NCBI RefSeq assembly: GCF_900188125.1
Contig: NZ_FZOW01000017.1
Location: 1-64,000 of the forward strand
Source of the DNA: Rhodococcoides kyotonense
GTDB taxonomy: Bacteria; Actinomycetota; Actinomycetes; Mycobacteriales; Mycobacteriaceae
Direction: 5' to 3'
Length of the DNA stretch: 64,000 bases
In this document: one piece after another, positions 44,808 through 54,426 of the stretch
Numbering within the stretch: the stretch's first letter is position 1
Layout of the letters: each line of letters opens with the position of its first letter
Program-made: the position numbers and the translations under genes
The notes under the pieces: model-generated
Seen by the model: the letters and a program-made list of their open reading frames with translations, nothing else
What the model was told of the DNA's origin: nothing
Databases searched by the model: none

Positions 44808-45338
44808 ACGGTTCGATGCACAACGTCGTGGTTGAGAATACGGCGCACAGTTGGGACGGCCGACTCGCGGCTTGTCTCCGCGACGCTTAGTTGAATCGAA
44901 TGTCGAACCGGATACGGCCGCAGGAATTTTGGTTGAGTCATCCGCTTCCGTTGTAGGTCCACACGAGCTGGCCGTCGACTACATCGGAACTCCAGACCTC
45001 AGCAAATCTCGCGCTGGTCTCAAGGGCGTCTGCGAGGTCAGTGAGTATCGCGCTGATGGAGATTCACTGCGGCCCGCCGTCGTCAGCGCCTACCTTCTCG
45101 AACTCGCTCTTACCGTCGTCCAGCTTTCCACCTGAACGAACGGGTCAACGGTTACCTAGGTGAGGACCCACCGGGGCAATCGTCTGAGGCGCTTCCAGTT
45201 CCGACCCTCAACCCGTGCAGGCGACAACGGCATCGAACGGGGCCAGAGCTCGACGCTGCACGTCAAGCAAACGGAGAGCTGTTCGCGAACATCAACCCAG
45301 AGTCCTGAACCTGAATCGACTTCGGCGTAAGCACTGGT
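44808..45338. other. gap without recognisable gene
   Basis: 531 bp. A 94-codon plus-strand frame at 44851-45135 has no recognisable domain and no clear ribosome site. Nothing else is supported. Confidence 0.5.
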
Positions 45339-45779
45339 CTAGCCAGGGGCGGGGGCAAGGTAGAACGTTCCGACTGCGGGGCTGACTTGGTTCGCAATGT
45401 TGGCTGTCACCAGTATTTGCCCCGACCCTGTGTAGACATCAGTTCGGTACCCATCGTTGGCAGGTATCACCCCTGACGTGCCTCGGCTGAGGTTCACCCA
45501 CGTCCATGTGACACCGTAACCTTGTGCGACGCTGAATGATTCAGGAAGTGAACCAGTACGAGGCGACGCGGTGAAGAGCTGGAGAGGAATGCCTCCCAGA
45601 TCCAGAACCAGGCCAGGGATTTGCAGGTCGACGGGTGACTCTGGATTCGCCAGGCGAACTTCGTCAGCTGACGCGACAGCGGTAGTACCGCCGACGAGGG
45701 CGACAGCACTCAGTGTGCCCACAACGCACGATCTGATGATCGAAGTCCGAAGTTTGGACGCGGTCCTCGTTAAGGTCAA
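45339..45779 (-). CDS. secreted protein with WVNL..G.SG motif
   Basis: 146 residues with a clear signal peptide (AVALVGGTTAVASADEV). The mature part has WTWVNLSRGTSGVIP and TGSGQILVTANI, resembling the proteins at 7928-8308 and 61655-62161. Function unknown; a cell-surface or secreted beta-rich protein is likely. Confidence 0.7.
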   Translation of the reverse strand: MTLTRTASKLRTSIIRSCVVGTLSAVALVGGTTAVASADEVRLANPESPVDLQIPGLVLDLGGIPLQLFTASPRTGSLPESFSVAQGYGVTWTWVNLSRGTSGVIPANDGYRTDVYTGSGQILVTANIANQVSPAVGTFYLAPAPG

Positions 45780-45840
45780 TTTGGTCTCCTTGTCAGGGCT
45801 TGGGTGGCAGCGGGTCCCCGGTTCATTCCTAGATGGCTGT

Positions 45841-46440
45841 TCATTTTAGGGTGCTACCTGGTTGCAGACCGAAGCTGTCGAAGTCCGCGTTGTCTTTTCC
45901 GGTGTAGTCGGCGCTACTACCAGCTGTTGACCTCGATCCGGTGTCGGACGATGTCGCTGGCTCGCTCCATATCTGCAGTCGGTAGCGTTCGCCTACGGCC
46001 AACTCTGAGAACGTGGTGTACGGATTTATGAAGACCTGCGTGAGCGTCTTCGGAGGGAAGACTTCCCGCGCGGCTCTGACGTGCACAGTTCGAGTGCCAG
46101 CGGGAGTGAGTACCGCAGCCAATTCGCCGAAGCACTCACCCAACGTTCCCGCTGCAAGTCTCTGACTGCCGAAGTATGTTGTGTAGCTTGACTGTTCGAC
46201 ACTTTCGGTCACGGCGTGACTCGTATGGGGCGGGGGTTCGCTGCTATACGCGTCGACCTCGACCAGCACGAACCCGTCTCGAACGACGGTGCCGATTGCC
46301 ATTGCTCCCACGCCCGGAAGTAGCAGTCCCCCTGTTCGCGGGATGGAAGAGACCTGATCGTCGAGGATTTCGTCTGCGATGTAGAAGCACGAATTCTCCA
46401 CTTCGATGACACCACGGAGCGTCCCGCTGATCTCCTGCAT
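45841..46440 (-). CDS. hypothetical protein
   Basis: 199 residues, mostly beta-strand pattern (ISGTLRGVIEVENSCFYIADEIL; FVLVEVDAYSS; VHVRAAREVF), no signal peptide and no membrane segment. No family recognised. It is convergent with nothing and divergent from the gene at 46572. Confidence 0.5.
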   Translation of the reverse strand: MQEISGTLRGVIEVENSCFYIADEILDDQVSSIPRTGGLLLPGVGAMAIGTVVRDGFVLVEVDAYSSEPPPHTSHAVTESVEQSSYTTYFGSQRLAAGTLGECFGELAAVLTPAGTRTVHVRAAREVFPPKTLTQVFINPYTTFSELAVGERYRLQIWSEPATSSDTGSRSTAGSSADYTGKDNADFDSFGLQPGSTLK

Positions 46441-46571
46441 CCGCTTATCTCACCACATCCTGGAAGACTCGCGTGCGAAGTGCCGGGTCGAGAGCATCGA
46501 CTGGCCTGCTCTTCCGCTCGTCGGGAAATAGAAGAACTCGAGACAGCTTCAGTAGCTGACATACTCGCATC

Positions 46572-47045
46572 GTGAATCGATTCTTCCCGGATCTGGAGCG
46601 AGTGTTGACTGCGACCTGGAATCCGTCCCGCGGAGTCGAGGTCACGCATGCAGACCTGCCTGATCCGTGGTTGCGCGCTCTCGATCGACTCAGCCACGAC
46701 CTTCATGTGCGCCAGTACGGTGGCGACATCGAACACATCGACTGGGTGGCCGAGTACGACCCAGACGGGGGAGCTGTGTGGTTGAGGAGCTCGGTGACCA
46801 TCGTCGGCCAGCGAGCGGGCGGGCTCGGAGGAAACGGAATGGGAGCGTCTATGGACGCTCACGAAGATGTCGCATTGTGTTCGATGGCCGATCTCGTTCA
46901 GACCGAGGTCGCCGAGGTGGGCACCGCGTGGCCGTGGGGTGATGCTGGCGGTTTCATGAGTCCTGCGCTTGTTGACGAGGCAGCTGTGTGGGTGGACAAG
47001 GGAGGCAACACCATCCGCATCGGTGACCTCGCCGACGTCGGTTGA
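46572..47045 (+). CDS. hypothetical protein
   Basis: 157 residues, starting MNRFFPDLERVLTATWNPSRG. A soluble alpha/beta protein with a Gly-rich turn (AGGLGGNGMGASMDA). It lies 101 bp before the barstar-like gene. No family is recognised; a toxin-immunity role is only suggested by its neighbours. Confidence 0.5.
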   Translation: MNRFFPDLERVLTATWNPSRGVEVTHADLPDPWLRALDRLSHDLHVRQYGGDIEHIDWVAEYDPDGGAVWLRSSVTIVGQRAGGLGGNGMGASMDAHEDVALCSMADLVQTEVAEVGTAWPWGDAGGFMSPALVDEAAVWVDKGGNTIRIGDLADVG

Positions 47046-47146
47046 GTGCCCGGCCGCGATGAATCCTCGACGTTCACGGGTGGTTCTCTGTCGCAAGTGA
47101 TTGTGACCGCCGAAGCTTCGTGTGGTTCTCATGACATGCTCGGGGC

Positions 47147-48454
47147 ATGTCGATGCCCTTTTCGCAGGATCAGCCGGCCAATCGTCTCTACAAGCGTGAG
47201 CTTGCCGATCTGCGGGTACCGCTGCCGCGTTGGTGGCCTGGGCGACTGAATGCAGAGGTGGTCGGTGGTGACCTCGAGTCCGGTGCTGTAATCATGCACC
47301 TACCTGTCGGGGGCGACCCCTACCTTGCGAGAGTCCGGGCAGATGGCGCACCGGGAGGTAATACGGGCACGACGCTGGCCGAACTCGATCGCACAATGAC
47401 TCGGTACGAATGGATTGAGGGTGAATGGAAGTACATCGTATTCTGCCGCGGACAGCTCTCCTACGAGGATCTCGGTCATATCAAGGTGTCGATGCGCGCG
47501 ACGCCACTCGAAACATCAAGCAGGTCAGTCGTATTCGATCCCACTGACGACGAACTATTCAACCTGCAGCGGCAAGGGTTTGACTGGAGACTGCTGCAAA
47601 ATGGCTTCGTTCACACGTGCCGGGACCGGTTCACTCTGGACACGGCCGCCGGCCACCTCGTCGATCTCCACTATCTGACCCATTCCTTCGACGCCAGCGT
47701 GTGGCATGACATCGTCGACATGCACACCGCATTCGCCGAGACGATGTCGTTTCCGGCTTACTACGGACGCAACCTCGACGCACTCAACGATGTCCTCAGC
47801 GACGTAGGCCGCTACAGCTACGGCAGCGACCCGCACAGCGCGGGGACAGTCGTAACGATCGCTGGCTTCGACTCGCTGCTGGAACTCGATCGACGTACCG
47901 CGCTCCTCGTGCTCGACATTTTCGCCCGCCAGGCGCGACTGGCAGCACTGTACGGGCACGCCATGCTGTGTCTGATCGAAACGACCAACCATGAGTTCGA
48001 CCGAGTCGGAGGAATGGGGGTCTCGGGGGTGAGCGTGAGCGAGTCCCCACCCGATCCGCCTCGGCCCTTCGATGAGTCGGTTGTGGTGGTGTTCAGCTTC
48101 GACATCTACGCTACCCCGGCCGAAGCCGAGCAGTACGCAGTCGATCTGCAGACGGCAACAGCGCAGGTGCTCGACGAGATCGGGCGTTATCAAATTCGAT
48201 CCGAGATCGCATCGTCCGACCACGCAACCAAATTCGAAGAGTTTCATTCACGCTCTGGCCCTCAATGCATGCCCGGTCAAAACCTGGTGGATGTCAGCAT
48301 CGGCGTCCGTGGTCGCGGTGACCAGAACGTGCTCGGTGAAGATATCTATCACGCGGTGACAGCGGCAAGACTGCGGTTCGTTCAGATGACGGACAGAATC
48401 GCTGCTGGACCAGACCTCGAACGTGTGCTCGCCCTCTACCCCGATCTTGTCTGA
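47147..48454 (+). CDS. barstar-domain protein with extra N- and C-terminal domains
   Basis: 435 residues. A barstar (RNase inhibitor) core lies at about 185-275, with FPAYYGRNLDALNDVLSDVG as signature. Free barstars are about 90-110 residues, so ~185 N-terminal and ~150 C-terminal residues are additional; neither is recognised. No barnase-type RNase gene is found nearby. Possible immunity protein. Confidence 0.7.
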   Translation: MSMPFSQDQPANRLYKRELADLRVPLPRWWPGRLNAEVVGGDLESGAVIMHLPVGGDPYLARVRADGAPGGNTGTTLAELDRTMTRYEWIEGEWKYIVFCRGQLSYEDLGHIKVSMRATPLETSSRSVVFDPTDDELFNLQRQGFDWRLLQNGFVHTCRDRFTLDTAAGHLVDLHYLTHSFDASVWHDIVDMHTAFAETMSFPAYYGRNLDALNDVLSDVGRYSYGSDPHSAGTVVTIAGFDSLLELDRRTALLVLDIFARQARLAALYGHAMLCLIETTNHEFDRVGGMGVSGVSVSESPPDPPRPFDESVVVVFSFDIYATPAEAEQYAVDLQTATAQVLDEIGRYQIRSEIASSDHATKFEEFHSRSGPQCMPGQNLVDVSIGVRGRGDQNVLGEDIYHAVTAARLRFVQMTDRIAAGPDLERVLALYPDLV

Positions 48455-48737
48455 CGACGGAACGGCTTCCCCGCCGCCAAATTCGACCGCGCTCTCCGTC
48501 AAGGAAGTCGCCTTCATCCATGCTGTGCCGACGGCTGAACAGTCGTCTGCCCCCAGACCCCATCGTGCTCTGCGTGCAGCAAACGTAGACCACGCTCGCA
48601 CGTGGTCATATTTGATGGTGAATAGTCATGCAACGTGGCCAGACAACGAGAGGACGAAGAACGAAGTGCGTCGTCGCCTATTCGGTGGCTGAAACGGACG
48701 CGAGAAGGTTCGGAGTCGGAGTGTGCCAACCTAGGTT

Positions 48738-49034
48738 GTGCACGTTGACGACAGCAGTGACTGGCCGAGTGACTACCGACCGACCGCAGAGGATGGACCG
48801 TTCACTCTGGCAGTCGACGGTGAGGTTTTCACTGTGGAAGTCCGGGCAGACGGAGGGAGCTCGTACAACTGGGATTCCGGTCCTAACGAAGGCTACGGAA
48901 TGGACAGTAGTCATCCCATGGCTGCGGGGCGTCCCGACGTTGTTGTGCAGCCGCTGACGATGGCTCAGCACATCAAAACAGTCCGAAATTTTCTCAGCGC
49001 GATCGATCGTGAGACTGGCTACTTAGGCGATTAG
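48738..49034 (+). CDS. small hypothetical protein
   Basis: 98 residues from GTG 48738 (VHVDDSSDWPSDYRPT). Composition and codon use look coding: PFTLAVDGEVFTVEVRADGGSSYNWDSGPNEGYGMD then a helical end (MAQHIKTVRNFLSAIDRETGYLGD). No family assigned with confidence. Confidence 0.55.
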   Translation: MHVDDSSDWPSDYRPTAEDGPFTLAVDGEVFTVEVRADGGSSYNWDSGPNEGYGMDSSHPMAAGRPDVVVQPLTMAQHIKTVRNFLSAIDRETGYLGD

Positions 49035-49099
49035 GACGCTGTAGCAGCCAGTCTCAAGATCGAGCAGGTGATTTAGATCTTGCGAAAGAGATAGAGGCA

Positions 49100-49252
49100 C
49101 TCGGGCGTGTTGGCGCCACCTGCGTCGTCGTAGGTCTCGGCGATACTTTCGGGAAACCAGCCGTCGTCTGCCTCGGGATTCATAGTTGCCAGACGGTACA
49201 CATGCCGATGCACGTCGAGCACCCGAATTTCAGCGTATCGGCTACCGATACC
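49100..49252 (-). pseudogene. duplicated 5' end of the methyltransferase gene
   Basis: Reads MNPEADDGWFPESIAETYDD from ATG 49183 and stops after 36 codons at 49073. It matches 43361-43515 at the base level with about a dozen differences, covering the start codon, ~25 codons and ~70 bp upstream. The rest of the gene is absent. Confidence 0.8.
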
Positions 49253-49317
49253 AGGGCTTCCCGACGACGTTCTCGATGGAATTCGACGCCACTCGGAGGT
49301 GTACGAGGACGCCCAAT

Positions 49318-49364
49318 CCGCACTTATGCAGACGGAATCGCGCAATGTGCCTGCATAAGTGCGG
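49318..49364. repeat. 47-bp palindromic repeat R1, copy d
   Basis: Perfect 14-bp arms (CCGCACTTATGCAG / CTGCATAAGTGCGG). The preceding CACTCGGAGGTG matches the end of an R2 element, a remnant of the same R2-R1 order seen at 39.9 kb. Confidence 0.85.
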
Positions 49365-49466
49365 ATTCGGCGCGACCCGGTATCAAGCGTGGTGGACATG
49401 GAAGCGGGAGCCGTCGACTCCGCAACCATTGCGGCAAGTGTACTGCGATGTGGCATAGTCGATTTC

Positions 49467-50027
49467 ATGCAGATCGAGACAGAACGGTTGATCCTGAGAT
49501 AGTACCGTTCAACGGATGTGGGTGCCCTTCTGCGGTACTACGGCGACCCGGATGTCTGCGCGTTCTTGTGCCATGGGCCTTGGGACGAGGCGCAGGCTCG
49601 CATCAAGGTCGAACAGCGTTGCAGAAGAATGAGTCTCGATGCCGGTGGTGTGAACCTTGTGGTCGAGGTCGACGGCGTTGTGGTCGGAAACATCGCAGCG
49701 TGGTTCGCTGCAGGTAGAGAGCGAACTGTGGAGTTGGGGTGGGTGTTTGCTGCTGATGCGCGCGGCCGTGGGTATGCCACCGAGGCGATGCGGGCATTGC
49801 TCGATGACGTGGTGTTCGTGGTGCCGGAGGTGCATCGGGTGATCGCCGAAATGGACGGACGCAACACCGCCTCTGCAGCGCTTGCGGAACGGCTCGGTAT
49901 GAGGAGGGAGGCCTACTTCGTCGAGGACTGGTGCTGTGGAGGTCAGTGGACGGACACGGCGGTGTACGCCATGTTGAGACGGGAGCTTTACGTTGACCAT
50001 CTCCGGCTCGGCGATCGGGGACAATGA
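49467..50027 (+). pseudogene. GNAT acetyltransferase with an in-frame TAG near the start
   Basis: From ATG 49467 the frame reads MQIETERLILR, then TAG at 49500-49502, then YRSTDVGALLRYYGDPDV and a normal GNAT body (ELGWVFAADARGRGYATEA; NTASAALAERLGMRREA). The expected first strand ETERLILRRY is thus interrupted. Re-initiation at GTG 49518 would give 169 residues lacking beta-1. A RimJ/RimL-type acetyltransferase is the likely origin. It could be a sequencing error, a pseudogene, or a shortened working protein. Confidence 0.75.
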
Positions 50028-50031
50028 AGCG

Positions 50032-50349
50032 ATGCCTGTATCCGAACTCCTTCGCCTCGGCACTGGGCGACCGATCGTCCGTTGGGGAACTCCCGTGCTA
50101 CACACCCCGGCTCGGCAAGTAGTTGACTTCGGCAGCGATCTGCTCTCCGACATGTTCGCGACCAACTCTGCCGCCGATGGCGTAGGGCTGGCAGCGCAGC
50201 AAGTGGGAGTTGACATCGCGGTGTTCATCTACGACTGAAGCGACGAGACCGGGACGCGGGGCACGGGCGTCGTACGCGACCCAGAGGTCGAGCTACCGGA
50301 ACACGACGTTGTCGCCGAACAGTACGGAAAAGATTGGCCTGCACGCTAA
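50032..50349 (+). pseudogene. def: peptide deformylase remnant
   Basis: MPVSELLRLGTGRPIVRWGTP and motif 1 GVGLAAQQVG are clearly deformylase. The frame hits TGA at 50236-50238 where a Cys codon is usual, continues as SDETGTRGTGVVRDPEVELP, then degrades; the EGCLS and HEXDH metal motifs are missing. It cannot be an active deformylase. Confidence 0.8.
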
Positions 50350-50357
50350 GTCGGAGT

Positions 50358-50990
50358 TCAGTTGGGCAATGCAGCTGCAAGCAACAGAGGGTCCGCTTGC
50401 CCTGGCCACGTTCCGGTCAGGTGCTGACGGCCCGATTGCTCGATGGCTGTGGCCGGCAAGCGAAATACCTCGATCTGGAATCCGTCGGTGGCGATAGTCG
50501 AGGTAGTGCCGACGAGTGAAACGGTGACGTGATCGACCAATGGTGCAGGGGATGCACCATTTCCGGTTCCGGCGACCCGCGTCGTCACCTCCAGCTTTTC
50601 GGGTGGTGCGGAGTAATCGAATGTGAGGTCAGCCTGCGTACCCCCGGTGATGATCGCGGTTGTAAGAGCTTGTGCGTAAACGGGATCTCCGACGGCGTCG
50701 TACACCCAGCGGGTGCCGAGCACGGAGTGTTCCATCGTCGTGACGAGAGATCCTTCGCCTCCGGCTAGAGCGTTGCCACGATATGTCAGGGGCACCTGAA
50801 ATACCCGTCCACCGCTCGACACGATGAAAGTCTCGACACCCACGGCGCCGGCCGGGTCGTCGAACCGGAAGGCGCCTTTAATTTCGACCTCCGACGAAGC
50901 GGGTCCGTCGAACCACTGCTGGGAGGGAAGCCAAGCGGCCAGCATCTCGAGTTTGCTCGGAGACAACGTTGCTGCATGAATGAGCGCCAT
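50358..50990 (-). CDS. maltokinase N-terminal cap-like (CG0192-type) protein
   Basis: 210 residues from ATG 50990 (MALIHAATLSPSKLEMLAAWLP). The sequence SQQWFDGP and the later FQVPLTYRGNALAGGEGSLVTTMEHSVLGTRWVYDA match the cap domain found at the N-terminus of maltokinases but here alone. Stand-alone members are widespread in Corynebacteriales; function not established. The longer frame upstream does not look coding. Confidence 0.72.
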   Translation of the reverse strand: MALIHAATLSPSKLEMLAAWLPSQQWFDGPASSEVEIKGAFRFDDPAGAVGVETFIVSSGGRVFQVPLTYRGNALAGGEGSLVTTMEHSVLGTRWVYDAVGDPVYAQALTTAIITGGTQADLTFDYSAPPEKLEVTTRVAGTGNGASPAPLVDHVTVSLVGTTSTIATDGFQIEVFRLPATAIEQSGRQHLTGTWPGQADPLLLAAALPN

Positions 50991-51241
50991 AAGCTCGACG
51001 CTATCGCAACATCTCAGCCGGAAACTGTCCCGTCCATGATCGGGCCTACTTTCGTTCGCAATGAAGGAGGCGGCGTACCCGACCAGTGCGGAGGATATGT
51101 CGTCGGATAGATTCAGTCCCTTTGCGAGAGTTCGCTTCGCACGAGATGCGCACACGATCTGCGGGTTACGCCGAGGTACGCACGTGCTGCGCACTCGGTT
51201 ACGCAACTCGTAGCGACGCTTATCGTCCGACCGAGGCCACT

Positions 51242-51961
51242 CTACGAAACCAAGGGGATCAAAGACTGCGCGTACGACGGCTCGGCGGTCCAACAGGTCG
51301 CGATCTCCCACGCCCACACCGCGCGTTGCTCCGACGCAGTGCTCGGAAGGTCGAAGAGCGGGTCATCGACTCGCGCTTCATCCCAGTCGATCAATACACA
51401 GCGACCGCGACTGTCGATGACCGCGTTCCGCGGCCCGCAGTCACCGTGCACAACCCCAAGGGATTCCGCCCTCAGCGCCGATCTCCACGCGTCTCGGACA
51501 GCTCGGACGAGATCTGCGGGCATCTCGGACAGGTCGACGTCACCACCCATGTTGCTGGTCAACAGATCTGAGGCCGATGCAAACCCGGGCCGCTGTGGCC
51601 ATCCGATCGTCGCGGAGTGAACCTTTCCTACTGTCTCTGCCAATCGCGGATCGCCGGAACGAGGCTGTGTGCCTTCGATGTATGGGTAGACGTGCCATCC
51701 GTCGACGTCTACCCGCCCATCTGCAGCCGGGATCAGAACTGGCACATCGATGCCGGCCTGATGCAGATGCTGCAACAGATTCCACTCCCACACGCGAGAC
51801 GCTTCGGTCCTGCGTGAGCGTCGCAGAACCACTCGACGGTGACGGAGGAGTCCCGACCACACTTCCGTCCTAGCTCCTCCTCGTAGTTGGCCGGTTACTT
51901 CCAGGCCGGGCCAGCTCGAACGAAGTAAGTCTTGGAGTTCGATCGACGTCGGCTGATCCAT
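51242..51961 (-). CDS. aminoglycoside phosphotransferase-family kinase
   Basis: 239 residues. Brenner-type catalytic loop GVVHGDCGPRNAVI and Mg-binding VLIDWDEARVDDP are complete; Lys/Arg-rich N-lobe VVLRRSRRTEASRVWEWNLLQHL. Small for a resistance kinase (usually 250-300), and substrate unknown. It stands next to a glycosyltransferase-methyltransferase pair. Confidence 0.8.
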   Translation of the reverse strand: MDQPTSIELQDLLRSSWPGLEVTGQLRGGARTEVWSGLLRHRRVVLRRSRRTEASRVWEWNLLQHLHQAGIDVPVLIPAADGRVDVDGWHVYPYIEGTQPRSGDPRLAETVGKVHSATIGWPQRPGFASASDLLTSNMGGDVDLSEMPADLVRAVRDAWRSALRAESLGVVHGDCGPRNAVIDSRGRCVLIDWDEARVDDPLFDLPSTASEQRAVWAWEIATCWTAEPSYAQSLIPLVS

Positions 51962-51987
51962 TCACCCATGGTGCACCAGAAATACGT

Positions 51988-52593
51988 TTACGTGGACGGC
52001 TTGTTCCAGATCAATGCGTATCGCCATAACGACAGTCTTGACCATCTCGCGCCCGGTAGGACTCGGCCTGCACTGCGCCGAACGTCGGCGTACGTATGCG
52101 GGGGCGGCCAGACCATCGGTGCGGAATGCTCCCAGAAGCCAAAGCGGCGTGTGCAGCGACGATGCTCGACGACGCCAGCGAGATCGTGAAGAACGTCGAT
52201 CGGCGTGGAAGAACGAGCCAAGCCGACCACTGCGACAACGCCACCGGGTGCGGTGAGTTCAGCGAATTTGGTGAAAGTCTGGTCCAGGTCGGGCAGGTGG
52301 TGGACAGTGGCGACGGAGGCGACCACATCGAACATCGCTGGTGAAAATGGATGATACAGAACGTCTCCCTGTATCCAAGTCACCGAATCGTTCTCGCTAC
52401 GAGCGTGTCCCAAGACGTCGGCGTCGACATCCAGACCGGTCACATTCGGCACGACAGCTCGCAAATCCGTAGCCAGCAGACCATTTCCGGTGCCGACGTC
52501 CAATGCCGTTCGAGCACCCGTCGGCACAGCGTCGAGGATCAGCCGGTGATAGTGAATGTTGTTGTTCCATCGCACGCCCGCGCCGCTGGTCAT
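51988..52593 (-). CDS. class I SAM-dependent methyltransferase
   Basis: 201 residues from ATG 52593. SAM motif ALDVGTGNGLLATDL, VTGLDVDADVL acidic loop and VASVATVHHLPDLDQ. Substrate unknown. The start overlaps the glycosyltransferase stop (ATGA), so the two are translationally coupled. Confidence 0.85.
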   Translation of the reverse strand: MTSGAGVRWNNNIHYHRLILDAVPTGARTALDVGTGNGLLATDLRAVVPNVTGLDVDADVLGHARSENDSVTWIQGDVLYHPFSPAMFDVVASVATVHHLPDLDQTFTKFAELTAPGGVVAVVGLARSSTPIDVLHDLAGVVEHRRCTRRFGFWEHSAPMVWPPPHTYADVRRSAGRVLPGARWSRLSLWRYALIWNKPST

Positions 52594-53885
52594 ACACGCA
52601 CCGATCCGATCCCGAACAAGATTCGCTGGACTGCACCGTGCATCCCGGACGACGACGATGCCTGCCGCTGCAATTCTGCAGCGTGAGAGGAGAATCGACC
52701 GTCCCGCTGCAGTTGTTCGACAGCCTTTTGTATTCGCGAAGGTTCGACGGTTTGGCGAGCGATACCGATTCCAATGCCGCTCCACTGAACTCTGGCGACC
52801 ACGTCGGCCTTGTCTTGCGACCTACCGACGGCAATGACCGGCACCCCATGGCGAATGGCGAAGCCGACACCTCCGTAACCGCCGTTCGTGATGAATCCCG
52901 ACAAGGCCGGAAACACGGCGTCGTACGGTAGGGCGTCGGCGAGAAACACGTTGCCCGGCAATGGCTGTTCGAGTCCGCTCGCGTCGGTGCCCAGCGCGAC
53001 CACCACATTCACTTCTCTGTCCGCCAAGGCATCGATGGTCGGCCGAATGAGCTGACTGAGATCACGCTCTGCGGAACCCTGCGTCACCAAGAAGGTAGGT
53101 CTTCGCGTGTCGAGATCGTCCCACCATGATGGAAGCGGCTGAGTGTCAACATCACTCACCGACACAGGTCCGACGAAATGTACCTTCGCTGCATAGCTTT
53201 CCGGCAGCGGATACTCGAAACCAGGAACCGTCAGCTGAACGATGTCATCGACCAGGGTCAGCCAATCCAGAATGGAGACAGGAAGTTCTGATCCGACGGT
53301 GTCCTGCGCAGTGTGTTGCAGCGAGCGCAGCACCAACGTACGTACCGCCGCATTGACAGCCGAATTCCGAAATCGACCCAGCCACGACCGTGCAGGTGGC
53401 CACCCCAGCCCGGCAGGCGGTCGACCGTACCCGGGTAGCGACAGAGGATTACTGCCCAGCGCCACAACCCGCGGCCGAGATGTGCTCGGACGCAGCAGTA
53501 GTGGGACCGCACCGAAGAACATCGTCTCGACGACAACGACGTCGATCGACTCTCGATCGGTGATCTCGTCGATCGCTTTCGACTGTTCTGCGATCGGCCG
53601 GATGAAGATGTGTTCGAGGTCGAACTGCGCCCGTCGTGCGCCGTTGAGCGAGCCCCGCGACGGAAATGCGCTGTCGAGATTTGTCACGTCGAAGTCGACC
53701 GACGTTGGGAGCGGTACCCAAGTGGCCCCTGTTGAGGCGACCTTCGATTCGAAGGCTCGTCCAGTGAGGATGTGAACCTTGTGCCCGAGACGCACGAGTT
53801 CGGCAGCGATTGGCAGCATGGGTTCGATGTGCCCGCTGAAAGGTCCCGCGCAGAACAGTATCGACGCCACGCGTTCCACTGACAT
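52590..53885 (-). CDS. UDP-glycosyltransferase-like (macrolide-type GT1) protein
   Basis: 431 residues, GT-B fold. N-terminal FSGHIEPMLPIAAELVRLGHKVHILTG; C-terminal nucleotide-sugar region FITNGGYGGVGFAIRHGVPVIAVGRSQDK, where the usual HGG reads NGG. Related enzymes glycosylate natural products or inactivate macrolides. Coupled with the downstream methyltransferase. Confidence 0.87.
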   Translation of the reverse strand: MSVERVASILFCAGPFSGHIEPMLPIAAELVRLGHKVHILTGRAFESKVASTGATWVPLPTSVDFDVTNLDSAFPSRGSLNGARRAQFDLEHIFIRPIAEQSKAIDEITDRESIDVVVVETMFFGAVPLLLRPSTSRPRVVALGSNPLSLPGYGRPPAGLGWPPARSWLGRFRNSAVNAAVRTLVLRSLQHTAQDTVGSELPVSILDWLTLVDDIVQLTVPGFEYPLPESYAAKVHFVGPVSVSDVDTQPLPSWWDDLDTRRPTFLVTQGSAERDLSQLIRPTIDALADREVNVVVALGTDASGLEQPLPGNVFLADALPYDAVFPALSGFITNGGYGGVGFAIRHGVPVIAVGRSQDKADVVARVQWSGIGIGIARQTVEPSRIQKAVEQLQRDGRFSSHAAELQRQASSSSGMHGAVQRILFGIGSVRV

Positions 53886-53889
53886 GCGC

Positions 53890-54096
53890 TTACGCTCGCT
53901 GACCGTTGGGCCGTCCCCCGAGAAGCCATACGAGTGGGCCGACGACTGGGATGACCACGATCGCGGCAAGCCAACCGGCGCGGCGGCCAGCGGTGCGGGA
54001 TGAATCCGATAGGCATGTCGCGAGGGCAGCGAGAAAGACCCCTGTGTAGAGAGTGAGCACCGCGGCGACACCCCAGGCTGCCAATGCGTCGTGCAC
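53890..54096 (-). CDS. small membrane protein, PLDc_N (cardiolipin synthase N-terminal)-like
   Basis: 68 residues from GTG 54096, preceded by GAGGGGG. Two hydrophobic helices (AAVLTLYTGVFLAALATCL; WLAAIVVIPVVGPLVWLLGG); the second is the PLDc_N signature. It ends 4 bp before the glycosyltransferase start, so it may be co-transcribed. Function unknown. Confidence 0.7.
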   Translation of the reverse strand: MHDALAAWGVAAVLTLYTGVFLAALATCLSDSSRTAGRRAGWLAAIVVIPVVGPLVWLLGGRPNGQRA

Positions 54097-54426
54097 GTGA
54101 TCCCCCTCGAGTCTTACGTCTTCGCCGAACCTTTGGCCCGCGCTTTCACCCCGAAGTAGCTCATCAGGGCGAGCATTTGAACCCAACGCGTCGCCTCGAT
54201 CGACACAGTAGACCAACAGGTCTGGTCTTGTCATTCATGGGCTAAGGCACCTCACGATTTGAGTCGAGAACGCTGCCTTGTCGGTTTGAGGTGCGCGCGA
54301 TCGAGGCCGCCGTATCGGGAATGCAGGCCCGTTGAACGTCGCCGAGTGCCGATCACGTTCCGGATCCAAAAATCCAGGTCGCGCAGTACGATCGGGTCCC
54401 TGAACTGCTTCATGAGAGGAGTGCTC

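Noticed and set aside
44851-45135. 94-codon plus-strand frame
   Set aside because: No recognisable family, no ribosome site, residue composition not convincing.
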